Part shown: in pieces, positions 25,844-34,147 of the stretch
Numbering within the stretch: the first letter of the stretch is position 1
How the letters are laid out: each line of letters starts with the position of its first letter
Source of the DNA: Oscillatoria sp. HE19RPO
GTDB taxonomy: Bacteria > Cyanobacteriota > Cyanobacteriia > Cyanobacteriales > Laspinemataceae
Direction of reading: 5' to 3'
DNA length: 45,227 nt
Assembly: GCF_024220515.1 (NCBI RefSeq)
Contig: NZ_JAMXOT010000111.1
Location: 1 to 45,227, forward strand
Translations under genes and position numbers: made by a program
Notes under the pieces: model-generated
Told to the model about the DNA's origin: nothing
The model's input: the letters and a program-made list of their open reading frames with translations, nothing else
Databases searched by the model: none

Positions 25844-25937
25844 GGTTATAATCCCAAAATACTGAAAAGCCGGATCTGTTAGACTTCATTAACGGGCTCT
25901 ACGCTGACCCGGAGTAAGAGCAGTAGAGCTTCTTTAG

Positions 25938-26180
25938 CTAGTTTTGGCCTGACTTGTTATTTAGCCTCTGAGTTTGAAGAAGAAGCTTAATCGCTTTCTT
26001 TGCTTCTGCATCTCCATCTTTGGCTAACTCTTCTAACTCAGTAAAAGTGTTACCTTTCACACCTCCGGGGTATTCATATTGAATTTTGGAAAGTTGATAA
26101 TCTATTTTAGTAGAGCGCAACTGCTCCCAGGTGTAGTCGCCTCCATACTTATTGATGAGTTCTTGCGCTTGTTTTCCCAT
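25938..26180 (-). CDS. Hypothetical protein, 80 aa, cassette gene 2
   Basis: This small soluble protein is of unknown family. It is helical, with the Lys/Glu-rich segment ELEELAKDGDAEAKKAIKLLLQ and an N-terminal part that includes KYGGDYTWEQLRSTKIDYQLS. The size, charge and composition would suit an antitoxin, a chaperone-like partner or a phage-type small protein, but no motif decides. The ATG at 26180 has no good ribosome site. It lies 32 bp after gene 1 of the cassette and 94 bp before gene 3, in the same direction. Confidence 0.55.
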   Translation of the reverse strand: MGKQAQELINKYGGDYTWEQLRSTKIDYQLSKIQYEYPGGVKGNTFTELEELAKDGDAEAKKAIKLLLQTQRLNNKSGQN

Positions 26181-26212
26181 AATTCACGCTATTGCTCTGT
26201 TTATCTCTCGAT

Positions 26213-26410
26213 TCACCCGACCAACCTTCTCCATTTGTTCAAGACGTAACTCCAGGATTCACCCTGAGATTGTAGCCATGTGACGGTTGCTTTTCCACAC
26301 TTAATGCAGGGTACTCCTTCTCTAGGATCTTGGCTTCTCTCGCAACTGCCGCAAACGTAGTTATCTCCATTTGGGTCAGCTTGGTATTTTGCAGATCTTG
26401 GGTAACTCAC
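26213..26410 (-). CDS. Small zinc-ribbon protein, cassette gene 1
   Basis: This 65-residue protein has two CxxC knuckles (CGSC around residue 20 and CIKC around residue 35), separated by 12 residues, which fits a small zinc ribbon. The C-terminus is Trp/Arg-rich (WSYVLNKWRRLVG). The start is GTG at 26410, supported by AAGGA 8 bp upstream. It is the first gene of the leftward cassette and runs divergently from the NB-ARC gene. A nucleic-acid or protein adaptor role is possible; no specific family is recognised. Confidence 0.55.
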   Translation of the reverse strand: MSYPRSAKYQADPNGDNYVCGSCERSQDPREGVPCIKCGKATVTWLQSQGESWSYVLNKWRRLVG

Positions 26411-26536
26411 GGTTTTGTCCTTGGGTAAGGTGGTTGTTGGGGCTGAGGATTAGCCCTTATGCAAACATCATCTCTGAAACTCTAGCTCCTGCCAAGTCGG
26501 AAATATCGGCGTTTCGAGGCGATAGTCGAATCGGGT

Positions 26537-26568
26537 TTGTCGGAAATGTCGGAAAGATCGGATATAAT
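26537..26568 (+). promoter_or_regulatory. Likely promoter of the NB-ARC gene
   Basis: A perfect TATAAT lies at 26563-26568, about 28 bp before the preferred ATG at 26597. TTGTCG at 26537-26542 is a possible -35, although the 20-bp spacing is long. If used, transcription starts near 26575, which rules out the upstream TTG (26537) and ATG (26546) as translation starts. Confidence 0.5.
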
Positions 26569-26596
26569 AGCTCAAACTTTACCACTATCTGGACCT

Positions 26597-27970
26597 ATGG
26601 ACATCACGGAAGTGTTGAAACTGGCTGATGAGCTGGTTTTCACTCAGACGGGAAATCATTTGGACTATCTGCAAGAGGCAATTTTGCAAGGCACTTTGGA
26701 AGGTGAGACTTACGCGAAAATTGCCCAAGAGACTTATGCCAGTGAGGGTCATGTTAGAGATGTGGGTTCGGAACTCTGGAAACTTCTGTCGCAGGGGTTG
26801 GGGAAAGAGGTTAGCAAGGCGAATTTTAGAGCGGTATTAGAGAAAGCAAATTTTTATAATTATTCATCAGCTATTGTTAGTGATAAAGTAACAGTTAATA
26901 ATGTTCATCTTTGTTCGGAATCTCGCCGATCGCCTACCCATCCACAACCGTCTCAACCCACTCAAACTCAACCGCATCTTGACTTAGGCAACGCGCCGGA
27001 AATCTTCAATTTTTACGGACGAACTGACGAACTCGCGACTCTCGATCGCGCCATTGTTGCCGATCGCTGTCGTCTGGTGGCACTTCTCGGATTCGGTGGG
27101 ATGGGTAAAACCACTCTGGCGTTGAGTTTGATTGAACAAATTCAAAATCAATTCGAGTATGTCATCTATCGCAGTCTGCGCTTTTACTCGGATTTGGGTG
27201 CAATTCTTAGCAATCTGTTGCAGATCTTTTCTCCCGATGCCGAGATTCCCGATCGCCTGGAAACGCAACTCTCCCAACTCCTCACCCATTTACGTCAGTC
27301 TCGCTGTTTGATTGTTCTCGATGATTTGCAGATTCCCTTCAATACTGGCAAACTAGCAGGGGAAGATGGATCAGTTTACGAAGATTATCGGCTGTTTTTT
27401 AAGACGATCGCCGAAGTGACCCATCAGAGTTGTGTGCTGGCGATCGCCGATGAAAAACCCCTCGCCATCACTACCTTGGAAAAGCAAAACTATCCGGTGC
27501 GATCGCTGGTGTTGCAGGGTTTAGGTGACGCCGCGAAAGCAATTTTGCAAGACCAAAATTTATCGGATTCAGAAACTTGGGAGAGTTTAATTAATCTTTA
27601 TAACGGTAATCCCCTCTGGTTAGAGCTAACCGCCACCTCAATCAGAGAATTGTGTGGCGGTCGAGTAGCGGAATTTTTAACCTATCAAACGCCGGTTTTA
27701 TGGGAACCTTTGCAGGCACAATTAGACCAAAAGTTTCAGAGGTTAACCGTAGCGGAAAAGAAGGCGATCGCTCAACTTGCCACGGCCACCGAACCTGTGA
27801 CATTACTGAATCTGCTACAACTAACGCAATTTTCTGCTGCTGAGTTTTTTAATGTGATGCAATCCCTCGGCAGGCGCTTTTTTGTAGAAATTCAGGAACG
27901 GGAAGGCGTCACTCAATTTTTCCTCAATCCGGTGTTGAGGGAGTATGCGAAAAATCGGGGATGGGATTGA
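26597..27970 (+). CDS. NB-ARC ATPase with cyanobacterial N-terminal HTH-like domain
   Basis: This 458-residue STAND-type ATPase begins MDITEVLKLADELVFTQTG and continues with a HTH-like domain (YAKIAQETYASEGHVRDVGS, then ELWKLLSQGLGKEVSKANFR). This domain is common at the start of cyanobacterial NB-ARC and vWA-MoxR-associated proteins. NB-ARC follows, with Walker A GFGGMGKTT (Lys171) and Walker B CLIVLDDLQ. A winged-helix end (LTVAEKKAIAQLATATEPV) comes next. The protein stops there, with no WD40, TPR or toxin-like effector domain, so it is short for its class. Start 26597 is chosen from the family start and the promoter position. A decayed copy of its 5' end lies 1.6 kb upstream. It may need a separate effector; a conflict or signalling role is inference. 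Confidence 0.88.
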   Translation: MDITEVLKLADELVFTQTGNHLDYLQEAILQGTLEGETYAKIAQETYASEGHVRDVGSELWKLLSQGLGKEVSKANFRAVLEKANFYNYSSAIVSDKVTVNNVHLCSESRRSPTHPQPSQPTQTQPHLDLGNAPEIFNFYGRTDELATLDRAIVADRCRLVALLGFGGMGKTTLALSLIEQIQNQFEYVIYRSLRFYSDLGAILSNLLQIFSPDAEIPDRLETQLSQLLTHLRQSRCLIVLDDLQIPFNTGKLAGEDGSVYEDYRLFFKTIAEVTHQSCVLAIADEKPLAITTLEKQNYPVRSLVLQGLGDAAKAILQDQNLSDSETWESLINLYNGNPLWLELTATSIRELCGGRVAEFLTYQTPVLWEPLQAQLDQKFQRLTVAEKKAIAQLATATEPVTLLNLLQLTQFSAAEFFNVMQSLGRRFFVEIQEREGVTQFFLNPVLREYAKNRGWD

Positions 27971-27993
27971 AGATTGCCTGAGTTTTTGTACAG

Positions 27994-28079
27994 AACTTAC
28001 GCATCAACCCTAAATCTGTAGAGGCGATTCGCGAATCGCCTCTACATTTAGGGTCCCCTCGGAAAATATGCGTAAGTCC
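27994..28079. repeat. Foldback element with ACTTACGCAT ends
   Basis: Outer arms AACTTACGCAT (27994-28004) and ATGCGTAAGT (28068-28077) enclose an inner, nearly perfect palindrome at 28008-28053. The inner palindrome contains TGTAGAGGCGATTCGC and its complement, with one mismatch near each end. The outer ends match the 16248-16293 unit, while the interiors differ. It lies just after the NB-ARC stop and could also end its transcript. A miniature transposable element is possible. Confidence 0.65.
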
Positions 28080-28099
28080 TGTTGGAGATAATTTATTTC

Positions 28100-28165
28100 A
28101 GGTTTGTAGTAGCGCGTAACTGCGGAGCAACAAGAGAACTCGCCACTTTCTCGCTATTACAAACC
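28100..28165. repeat. Imperfect foldback before the Uma2 gene
   Basis: GGTTTGTAGTAGCG (from about 28101) pairs with CGCTATTACAAACC (to about 28164) with one mismatch around a 37-nt interior. It lies in the 231-bp gap between the convergent NB-ARC and Uma2 genes. Confidence 0.5.
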
Positions 28166-28201
28166 TTAGAATTTCCAAAAACCCTATCCCCTTTAAGAAT
28201 C

Positions 28202-28918
28202 TTATTGCTGTTCTAAACTTCGCAGCCGCGCTTCAAGTTCAGCAATTCGTGCTTCGGCTGCTTGTCGCGCCTGCGCCTCTTCCTGTCGCGCCTGCGCCTC
28301 TTCCCGATGACTTAGGAGGAGTTCCCCAGTTGCGGGATTATAAAACCGCAGTTCGCCTCCAGGCAACAATCGCAATTCTAACCCTAACACTTCACTCCAT
28401 ATTGTTTGAGTGCCATCGGGTAAGGCAGTTAGTTCTAGGGGAAAATAATTACCATCCCTTAATCTTAATCCCTGGAGTCGAGGACGCAGATAATCGCCTG
28501 TTGGATCGTATTGGAAATATTCAGAGACTCCCAAAAAAGCATAAATCCCTTTTTTAGCGCCTTGGTCTTGACTGCGAGTGCTTCTGGAGGTAATCTCTAA
28601 AACAAAATTAGGGGCTTTATCATTTTCTTCCCAAGTTTTATAAGAGCGTCGTTTGCGTTTTTCTACACCCAACACCACAAAGGCATCAGGAGAAACTACG
28701 CATTCGGGTTTTCCCTCTTCATAATATATAAACAGATTTCCCGAAACGTAGATATCCTGACGATTTTGAAAATGGATGTCCAGTGTTTCCACCGTATAAA
28801 TCAGATAATCGCGTGCTGGATCGCTTTCGGCCATTGGTTTACCGTCTTCCTCGGGATATTCAATTTGGGGTGAGACTTGACTGTGTGAAATTATCATTGT
28901 CGGCTCCCTCAACTCCAT
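28202..28918 (-). CDS. Uma2 family endonuclease-like protein
   Basis: Uma2 (DUF820) proteins have a restriction-endonuclease-like PD-(D/E)xK fold and are strongly expanded in cyanobacteria; their role is unsettled. Here the core runs from YLIYTVETLDIHFQNRQDI through PECVVSPDAFVVLG and APNFVLEITSRSTRSQD to KKGIYAFLGVSEYFQYDP. These supply the conserved Asp, Glu and Lys-region positions of the family. The C-terminus is a short coiled coil with a duplicated EEAQARQ segment, as in many homologues. The length of 238 residues is normal. Both the ATG at 28918 and the ATG eight codons in have GAGGG-type ribosome sites, so the exact start is uncertain. Confidence 0.9.
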   Translation of the reverse strand: MELREPTMIISHSQVSPQIEYPEEDGKPMAESDPARDYLIYTVETLDIHFQNRQDIYVSGNLFIYYEEGKPECVVSPDAFVVLGVEKRKRRSYKTWEENDKAPNFVLEITSRSTRSQDQGAKKGIYAFLGVSEYFQYDPTGDYLRPRLQGLRLRDGNYFPLELTALPDGTQTIWSEVLGLELRLLPGGELRFYNPATGELLLSHREEAQARQEEAQARQAAEARIAELEARLRSLEQQ

Positions 28919-29015
28919 TTGTATCCCTCATTTTAACTCAAGTTATGGGTTAAACCTGGCGATTGGGATGGGATTTGCTAAAATTAATGATAAATTAATC
29001 AATTTTAAAACTGCT

Positions 29016-29762
29016 ATGAACCGCGCTGAATTTTGTTTCCATGCGGAACTGAACGACTTTCTACCCAGGGATAGCAAAAATGCCACCCTGATGCATCAGT
29101 TCCCAAATCATCCCTCGATTAAAGATTCTCTGGAGTCGTTTGGGATTCCCCATCCGGAAGTTGAGACGATCGCAGTCAATGGCAAATCAGTCGATTTTTC
29201 TTATCGGGTGCAAGATGGCGATCGCTGCGATATCTATCCGATTTCTCAATCCGTGGAACTTTCGCCTCGGGTGAGGTTGCGTCCCCAACCTGAACCCCGT
29301 TTTGTGTTGGACATCCACCTGGGAAAACTAGCGGGATTTTTGCGAATGTTGGGGTTTGATACTCTCTATCGCAACGACTATCCCGATGAAGAGTTAGCGC
29401 GGGTTTCCAGTGCGGAAAATCGGATTTTGCTGACGCGGGATATCGGGTTGCTGAAGCGCGGGATTGTGACTCATGGGTATTGGGTGCGATCGACGAATCC
29501 TCATCAGCGTCTCGAAGAAGTTTTGCGCCGGTTTGAGTTGTTCGATGCCATCACGCCGTTTAGTCGCTGCATTCACTGCAATGGATTACTGGAAACTGTT
29601 ACTAAACAAAGCATTTTAGAGCGATTGGAACCGAAAACCCGAGAACATTATGATGAGTTTCGGCGCTGTAGTTCTTGCGATAAAATCTACTGGAAAGGTT
29701 CCCATTATGAAAAGATGCAGGAATTCATTGATGGCGTGAGGGGGGATATTTTGCTTAAATGA
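29016..29762 (+). CDS. Mut7-C RNase domain protein with ubiquitin-like N-terminus
   Basis: This protein of about 248 residues has an N-terminal ubiquitin-fold domain (MNRAEFCFHAELNDFLP, then ESFGIPHPEVETIAVNGKSVDFSYRVQDGD). The Mut7-C domain follows (PRFVLDIHLGKLAGFLRMLGFDTLYRN, DEELARVSSAENRILLTRDIGLLKR), a PIN-like RNase fold with conserved Asp residues. A C-terminal zinc ribbon with CIHCNGLL and CSSCDKIYWKG ends the protein. I prefer the ATG at 29016 because the family begins here; an ATG at 28968 would add 16 residues of poor match. It is convergent with the comB-like gene. The family is thought to act on RNA; the substrate is unknown. Confidence 0.9.
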   Translation: MNRAEFCFHAELNDFLPRDSKNATLMHQFPNHPSIKDSLESFGIPHPEVETIAVNGKSVDFSYRVQDGDRCDIYPISQSVELSPRVRLRPQPEPRFVLDIHLGKLAGFLRMLGFDTLYRNDYPDEELARVSSAENRILLTRDIGLLKRGIVTHGYWVRSTNPHQRLEEVLRRFELFDAITPFSRCIHCNGLLETVTKQSILERLEPKTREHYDEFRRCSSCDKIYWKGSHYEKMQEFIDGVRGDILLK

Positions 29763-29770
29763 ATCCACAT

Positions 29771-29801
29771 AAAAAAGTAAGGTTGGCATTGCCAACCTTA
29801 C
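29771..29801 (-). terminator. Terminator of the comB-like gene
   Basis: GTAAGGTTGGC (29777-29787) and GCCAACCTTAC (29791-29801) form a perfect 11-bp stem with a 3-nt loop. On the minus strand a run of six Ts follows (29776-29771). It lies 27 bp beyond the comB-like stop. The stem also follows the Mut7-C stop on the other strand but lacks a T-run there. Confidence 0.85.
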
Positions 29802-29827
29802 CCATTAATCTCTTGAAAATGAACAGT

Positions 29828-30559
29828 TTATTTAACTAAAACCCCCGGTTCTTTTTGTCGAGGGACAACCTCTAAAATATCGGTTTGGGAACAGTATTTT
29901 AGATCTTCATTACAGTTGAGACGGAGCAGGCGTTGGCCGTGACTGGCGTGATGCATTAAGCCTACTAAATCGTCTTGCCAGTGACGATAGAGAGCTAAGG
30001 CAGCGATCGCCTCGTCATTGCCAGCGAGTTCCTTGGGTGAGAGACTGCTATTGGCGAGTAAACCATCGGCGATCGCCCCGGCACAGACAGTATCTTCCAG
30101 AGAATAGCTGCCTTCCCAACCGGAACTGACAATCCAAACGGTTTCTGGATTGGTTTCCAGCAGATAGTTCACCACCGCTTGGCGATTAATTAACGCCGCT
30201 GCGAGTACCGAGGGGGCCGATTCGATTCGTTGCAACGCCCTTGTGCCGTTGGTGGTACTGATGAACAAACGACAGTCTTTGACTCGTTCAGGGGTGCAAT
30301 CTAAGGGGGAGTTTCCCAAGTCGCACCCTTCAACTTTGGCCCCCCCGCGTTCTCCAGCACGCAGGCGTTTTTCAGCGGGCCAATCTGCGCTCAGTTGCAT
30401 GAGCTGATCCATATCACTAAACACTTGCACAGCTTCCGCACCGGCATGGAGTACCGTGGCGATCGTGCTGGTGGCGCGTAAAACGTCAACGGCGATCGCG
30501 CAATCGGGCACGCTATCGGTGGGGGTCAGTTCGGGAGTGTGGTAGACAAAGAGCTTCAC
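29828..30559 (-). CDS. comB: 2-phosphosulfolactate phosphatase family protein (ComB-like)
   Basis: This 243-residue protein matches ComB throughout. Markers are [52 protein letters not shown], and [23 protein letters not shown]. ComB hydrolyses 2-phosphosulfolactate in coenzyme M synthesis in methanogens, using Mg2+. Cyanobacteria do not make coenzyme M, so here it may serve sulfolactate metabolism or act on another phosphoester. No other sulfonate genes are nearby. An intrinsic terminator follows the gene. The start [11 protein letters not shown] at 30559 fits the family. The family call is firm and the in vivo substrate is uncertain. Confidence 0.88.
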   Translation of the reverse strand: MKLFVYHTPELTPTDSVPDCAIAVDVLRATSTIATVLHAGAEAVQVFSDMDQLMQLSADWPAEKRLRAGERGGAKVEGCDLGNSPLDCTPERVKDCRLFISTTNGTRALQRIESAPSVLAAALINRQAVVNYLLETNPETVWIVSSGWEGSYSLEDTVCAGAIADGLLANSSLSPKELAGNDEAIAALALYRHWQDDLVGLMHHASHGQRLLRLNCNEDLKYCSQTDILEVVPRQKEPGVLVK

Positions 30560-30800
30560 TGCTTGAAAACACCTGCTTGTTAAACTGCCGAGTTCTTATT
30601 TTATGGGTTTGGGGGGTATTCTTGGTAAATATTCTTAGAATTTGAGGTTAGGGGCGATTTCACCCGGTGTAGGTATCCCTGATATCTCTCCCCCCCTGGG
30701 GGATTTGGGGCCGTTGCGCCACGGATTCCCATGCCGACGGTCCCCCCAGGCAGCATTTTTGAGGAAAAGTCTGCCGAGTCTAGGGGATACGAATGTGCCC

Positions 30801-32162
30801 TTAAAACACCATCATCGATAAATGTTCGGGATGTTCAATCATTTCTTGGGCCAATAAAAAGGCGGCGATCGTCCAGGTTTGATACTTTCTGGCTTCTTTC
30901 CCAATTAGTCTGCCGGTTGTCCCATCATAATATTCCGGCCACTCATCTTTCTGTAAGCGTTTAGCAGCAATTTGAATCGCTTTACGGGCAATTTCGGGTT
31001 TTCCCGTATGTAGGGCCGCTGCGGTTAACATCCACAGCAACACCGGCCAATTTCCCCCATTATGATAGGACCAAGCCCGATTTTTGGGGTCACATCCGGT
31101 CATCATTTCCCAATCCCTTCCTTCCAAGGCGGGAAAACAAATTTTCATGGGCATTTGTCCCACTAAATTTTCCCAGCGCTTTTCAATCAGGGTCATCACT
31201 TCTAGGGATTGTTCTGGGGTGGTTAAGCCGGATAAAATTGCCATTAAGTTACCCAGGGCAAAAAACCGACAATCGAGTTGAGAAGGGCCGAGATTTCCGG
31301 CGAGATAGCCTCCGCCTTCGGGTAACCACCGACTGAGGCGATCGTAGGGAATGGAGTCGGAGTAAATATTAAATTGATTGAGGGCGGTTTCCCCATATTC
31401 TTCTCCTTTGTATCGATAAATAGCATTGACGCGATCGAGGTCTAGCCAATAATGTTGTCGCAAATGAATTTTAAGCGACTGTAATCGTTTTTCAACCGCT
31501 TGATTAATGTAGGAATTTTCTACATTTTCGAGCAGGAGCTCTTTGGCCGATCGCAAGGCATAATAAAATAAAGATTGAATTTCCAACGGATGTCCGTCAA
31601 TGCCCATTCGGCGGTCAATCATGCAAGCGCCATCGGGAACTAAGATGGTGGGGTACATATCGAAGCGAGCCACCAAACACAACTCCATAATTAACCGGAT
31701 GCCTTTTTGGAAATCCGGTTGATGGGCAATAGATAATTCGCCTGTAGTGTTGATATAATTCCGTAAAACGAAAATCCACCACAAACAAGAATCAACCGGG
31801 GTGACTCGCCCGATCGCATGGTTGCCAAAGTCGGCCAGTAAATATTCTTCATGTTTGCCGTGGACCACTTTGAAACTCGCGGGCATTAATCCTCGACCCG
31901 CTTCCAGAAAATCCAGTTGTCTTTCTTTGATTTGTAACTTCAAAGTCTGGACCAGAAAATTGCGGACAATTTCGGTTTTGCCCTTCATTAAAAAGACCAG
32001 TGCACAGGATACAAAGTCCCGGATAAAACACTGGTCATAATTGAGTGCTTCCGCACTGGGATCTGAAGCGGCAACGGTCCCGACGGGATGACCGTTATAA
32101 TAAATAATCGATTTTTCAAGAACCTGCCATGCTTCGTCGAGGATAGTGCTGTCCGTACCCAT
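30801..32162 (-). CDS. Neutral/alkaline invertase, GH100
   Basis: GH100 invertases hydrolyse sucrose to glucose and fructose in the cytoplasm; plant alkaline/neutral invertases derive from the cyanobacterial ones. The 453-residue protein has [35 protein letters not shown], and [20 protein letters not shown] with the likely catalytic Asp183. It also has [20 protein letters not shown] and EWPEYYDG with the likely catalytic Glu410. There is no signal peptide. The ATG at 32162 ([18 protein letters not shown]) fits the family. No sucrose synthase or phosphatase gene is nearby, so it looks monocistronic. Confidence 0.95.
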   Translation of the reverse strand: MGTDSTILDEAWQVLEKSIIYYNGHPVGTVAASDPSAEALNYDQCFIRDFVSCALVFLMKGKTEIVRNFLVQTLKLQIKERQLDFLEAGRGLMPASFKVVHGKHEEYLLADFGNHAIGRVTPVDSCLWWIFVLRNYINTTGELSIAHQPDFQKGIRLIMELCLVARFDMYPTILVPDGACMIDRRMGIDGHPLEIQSLFYYALRSAKELLLENVENSYINQAVEKRLQSLKIHLRQHYWLDLDRVNAIYRYKGEEYGETALNQFNIYSDSIPYDRLSRWLPEGGGYLAGNLGPSQLDCRFFALGNLMAILSGLTTPEQSLEVMTLIEKRWENLVGQMPMKICFPALEGRDWEMMTGCDPKNRAWSYHNGGNWPVLLWMLTAAALHTGKPEIARKAIQIAAKRLQKDEWPEYYDGTTGRLIGKEARKYQTWTIAAFLLAQEMIEHPEHLSMMVF

Positions 32163-32221
32163 TAATTCCCTGAGTGTACTGCTTTGATAAACAGTTCATT
32201 ATAGCATCCATGCACCGCAAT

Positions 32222-32269
32222 CCCCTGATTCCAGAAACTGGGCAAAAACCCAGTTTCTGGAATCAGGGG
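32222..32269. repeat. Perfect 21-bp inverted repeat upstream of the invertase
   Basis: CCCCTGATTCCAGAAACTGGG (32222-32242) and its exact complement (32249-32269) are separated by CAAAAA. It lies between the invertase start and the end of the TPM gene on the same strand, so it could end the TPM transcript, although no T-run follows. A partial relative (GTTTCTGGAGTCAGGG) occurs near 35969, which points to a dispersed repeat. Confidence 0.75.
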
Positions 32270-32297
32270 TCAAGGGGACCGATCGCAGGACTTCAAT

Positions 32298-34052
32298 CTA
32301 CCAATCTTCCCCAGCACCCCCACCGCCACTCTCCCCTCCCCCGAAGTCACTACTATCGCTACTGCTGTAGCTGCTGCTATCGCTACTGCTGTAACTACTA
32401 ATGTCATCACTGGTGTAACTACTACTGTCATTACTGCTGCTATCGTTACTTGTCTCCCATAGGGTAGCAATGGTTGTGTCTGTGCTGCTGGTACTGCTGC
32501 TGGATTGACTACTGGAACTATAAACGGGAGGCGGAGGAGGTAAGGCAGGAAGGATGATGGATTGGGTGCTTTCGTTGCCACAACAGTGACAGCGATCGCG
32601 AATTTCCTGTCTGCCACTACTAGAGGTGGTGGGTTCCTGGATGACTTGTTCGGTGCGAGTGACGGTCAATTCCTGACAGATGGCACATTCCAAAATGGCC
32701 GAGTTTTCAATGTAACCGCGAATGTGGAGCGGGTGATTGCCAGATTCGGGGTAACAATTAGCACATTTCCACCCGATAAATTTGACACTGCCGAGGGTTT
32801 GAGCGGTGGTTTCTGGTTTTGTGAGTAAGGATTGCAGGGGGTAACCCTGGATTTTTTCTAGGGGATAGCGGCAAAGCAGGCAATGAGCAGGGCGATCGCC
32901 CTCCCGAGGTCCCATAAAGTTCCGTTGGTCCTGAACCCGCGATCGCCCGGTGGGTTCGAGGAATACGGCATTGGATGGGGGTTCTAGGCAGGGAATAGTT
33001 TCTAGGAGTTCTTCATGGCGATCGCAACAGTGGCAATCCTCGGCGATCCATTGTTTCCCGGTTTGATTCCATGTGGGTTGTTTGACAATTTGACTCACTT
33101 GGCGCGTTACGGTTAATTCTTGACAAGTGGGACAATGGGTGACATTGGATAACTGGGTTTTATAACTGAGAATATGAACGTCACCGATTGAGGGTTCCGG
33201 ATGGCAGGTTGCACAGAATACCCCTTTAAATTGAACACTTCCCAGTTGTTGGGCGACTCGTTCCGGAGGAGTTAAATGGGAGTTAATTTCTGAATATTCC
33301 AGGGGTTTTAGGGGGTGTTTGCACTGATTGCAATAAAGACGGCGCGGGTTTTGAAAGAGTTTTGTAGAGCGCGATCGCCCGGTGGGTTCGATGAAAATTC
33401 GCCGACTTTTCTGATAGGCAGTTCCTCCGGCGACTGCCGCTAATGCTCCTCCGCCCACGAATAGCAAAGGCGTCCAATTCATGGGCATGGTTTCGGGTTC
33501 AATTTCCGGTGTTAACGGGGGAGGATCTGCTGCGATCGCCTCAATTAATCCCTGAGTTCCCGCTAAAATTCCGCCCTCAAAATCTCCCTCTCGGAATCGA
33601 GGCGTCACTTGAGTTCTCAGAATAGTCCCCACTTTAGCATCCGGCAGCACCCCCTCCACTCCATATCCGGTTTCCACTTCCACCCGGCGTTCCTCCACCG
33701 CCATTAAAAATAAGACGCCGTTATCTGTCCCCGCCTTGCCAATTCCCCAGTGATTAAACAGTTCCGTTGTAAATGCCTTGGGATTGGGAGAAGGAGCAGT
33801 CGTGGGCATCGTCACCACCGCCAGTTCTGCCCCAGTAGTTGCCTCCAATTCCGATATCATTTGATTCAGTTGATTTTCAGTCTCATTGCTGAGAATATTT
33901 GCCATATCACTCACCCATCCCCCATATTGTTGTTGGGGATTGGGGACATCCTGCACGGTTATGGCATGAGTGAGCAAGGGAAATAGAATCAGGGATAATC
34001 CCAGGAAGAAGCCACAAATTTGGGTTATGGTGCGGATATTTCGGGTTAGCAT
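32298..34052 (-). CDS. TPM-domain protein with duplicated zinc-ribbon region
   Basis: This 584-residue protein has an N-terminal signal or anchor segment (residues 10-30), then a TPM domain (about 40-170; MANILSNETENQLNQMISEL, FNHWGIGKAGTDNGVLFL, VEVETGYGVEGVLPDAKVG). TPM domains occur in Psb32/TLP18.3 (photosystem II repair) and YgcG proteins. A membrane span (about 192-208) leads to two related cysteine-rich units, each with CxxC pairs and CQELTVTR (about 235-345 and 385-490). The C-terminus is Ser/Tyr/Asp-rich and ends GGGGAGEDW. It is the downstream member of a tandem pair. GGAGG precedes the ATG. A role near LemA in envelope maintenance is inferred from context. Confidence 0.88.
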   Translation of the reverse strand: MLTRNIRTITQICGFFLGLSLILFPLLTHAITVQDVPNPQQQYGGWVSDMANILSNETENQLNQMISELEATTGAELAVVTMPTTAPSPNPKAFTTELFNHWGIGKAGTDNGVLFLMAVEERRVEVETGYGVEGVLPDAKVGTILRTQVTPRFREGDFEGGILAGTQGLIEAIAADPPPLTPEIEPETMPMNWTPLLFVGGGALAAVAGGTAYQKSRRIFIEPTGRSRSTKLFQNPRRLYCNQCKHPLKPLEYSEINSHLTPPERVAQQLGSVQFKGVFCATCHPEPSIGDVHILSYKTQLSNVTHCPTCQELTVTRQVSQIVKQPTWNQTGKQWIAEDCHCCDRHEELLETIPCLEPPSNAVFLEPTGRSRVQDQRNFMGPREGDRPAHCLLCRYPLEKIQGYPLQSLLTKPETTAQTLGSVKFIGWKCANCYPESGNHPLHIRGYIENSAILECAICQELTVTRTEQVIQEPTTSSSGRQEIRDRCHCCGNESTQSIILPALPPPPPVYSSSSQSSSSTSSTDTTIATLWETSNDSSSNDSSSYTSDDISSYSSSDSSSYSSSDSSDFGGGESGGGGAGEDW

Positions 34053-34147
34053 GGCGTGATTAATCCTCCAGTTTAACTATAGGGATTGAGTTAGATTTAG
34101 AGTGAAAATTGCAGGAATAGTTCTAACTTGATGGGCTGTAATTCCTA

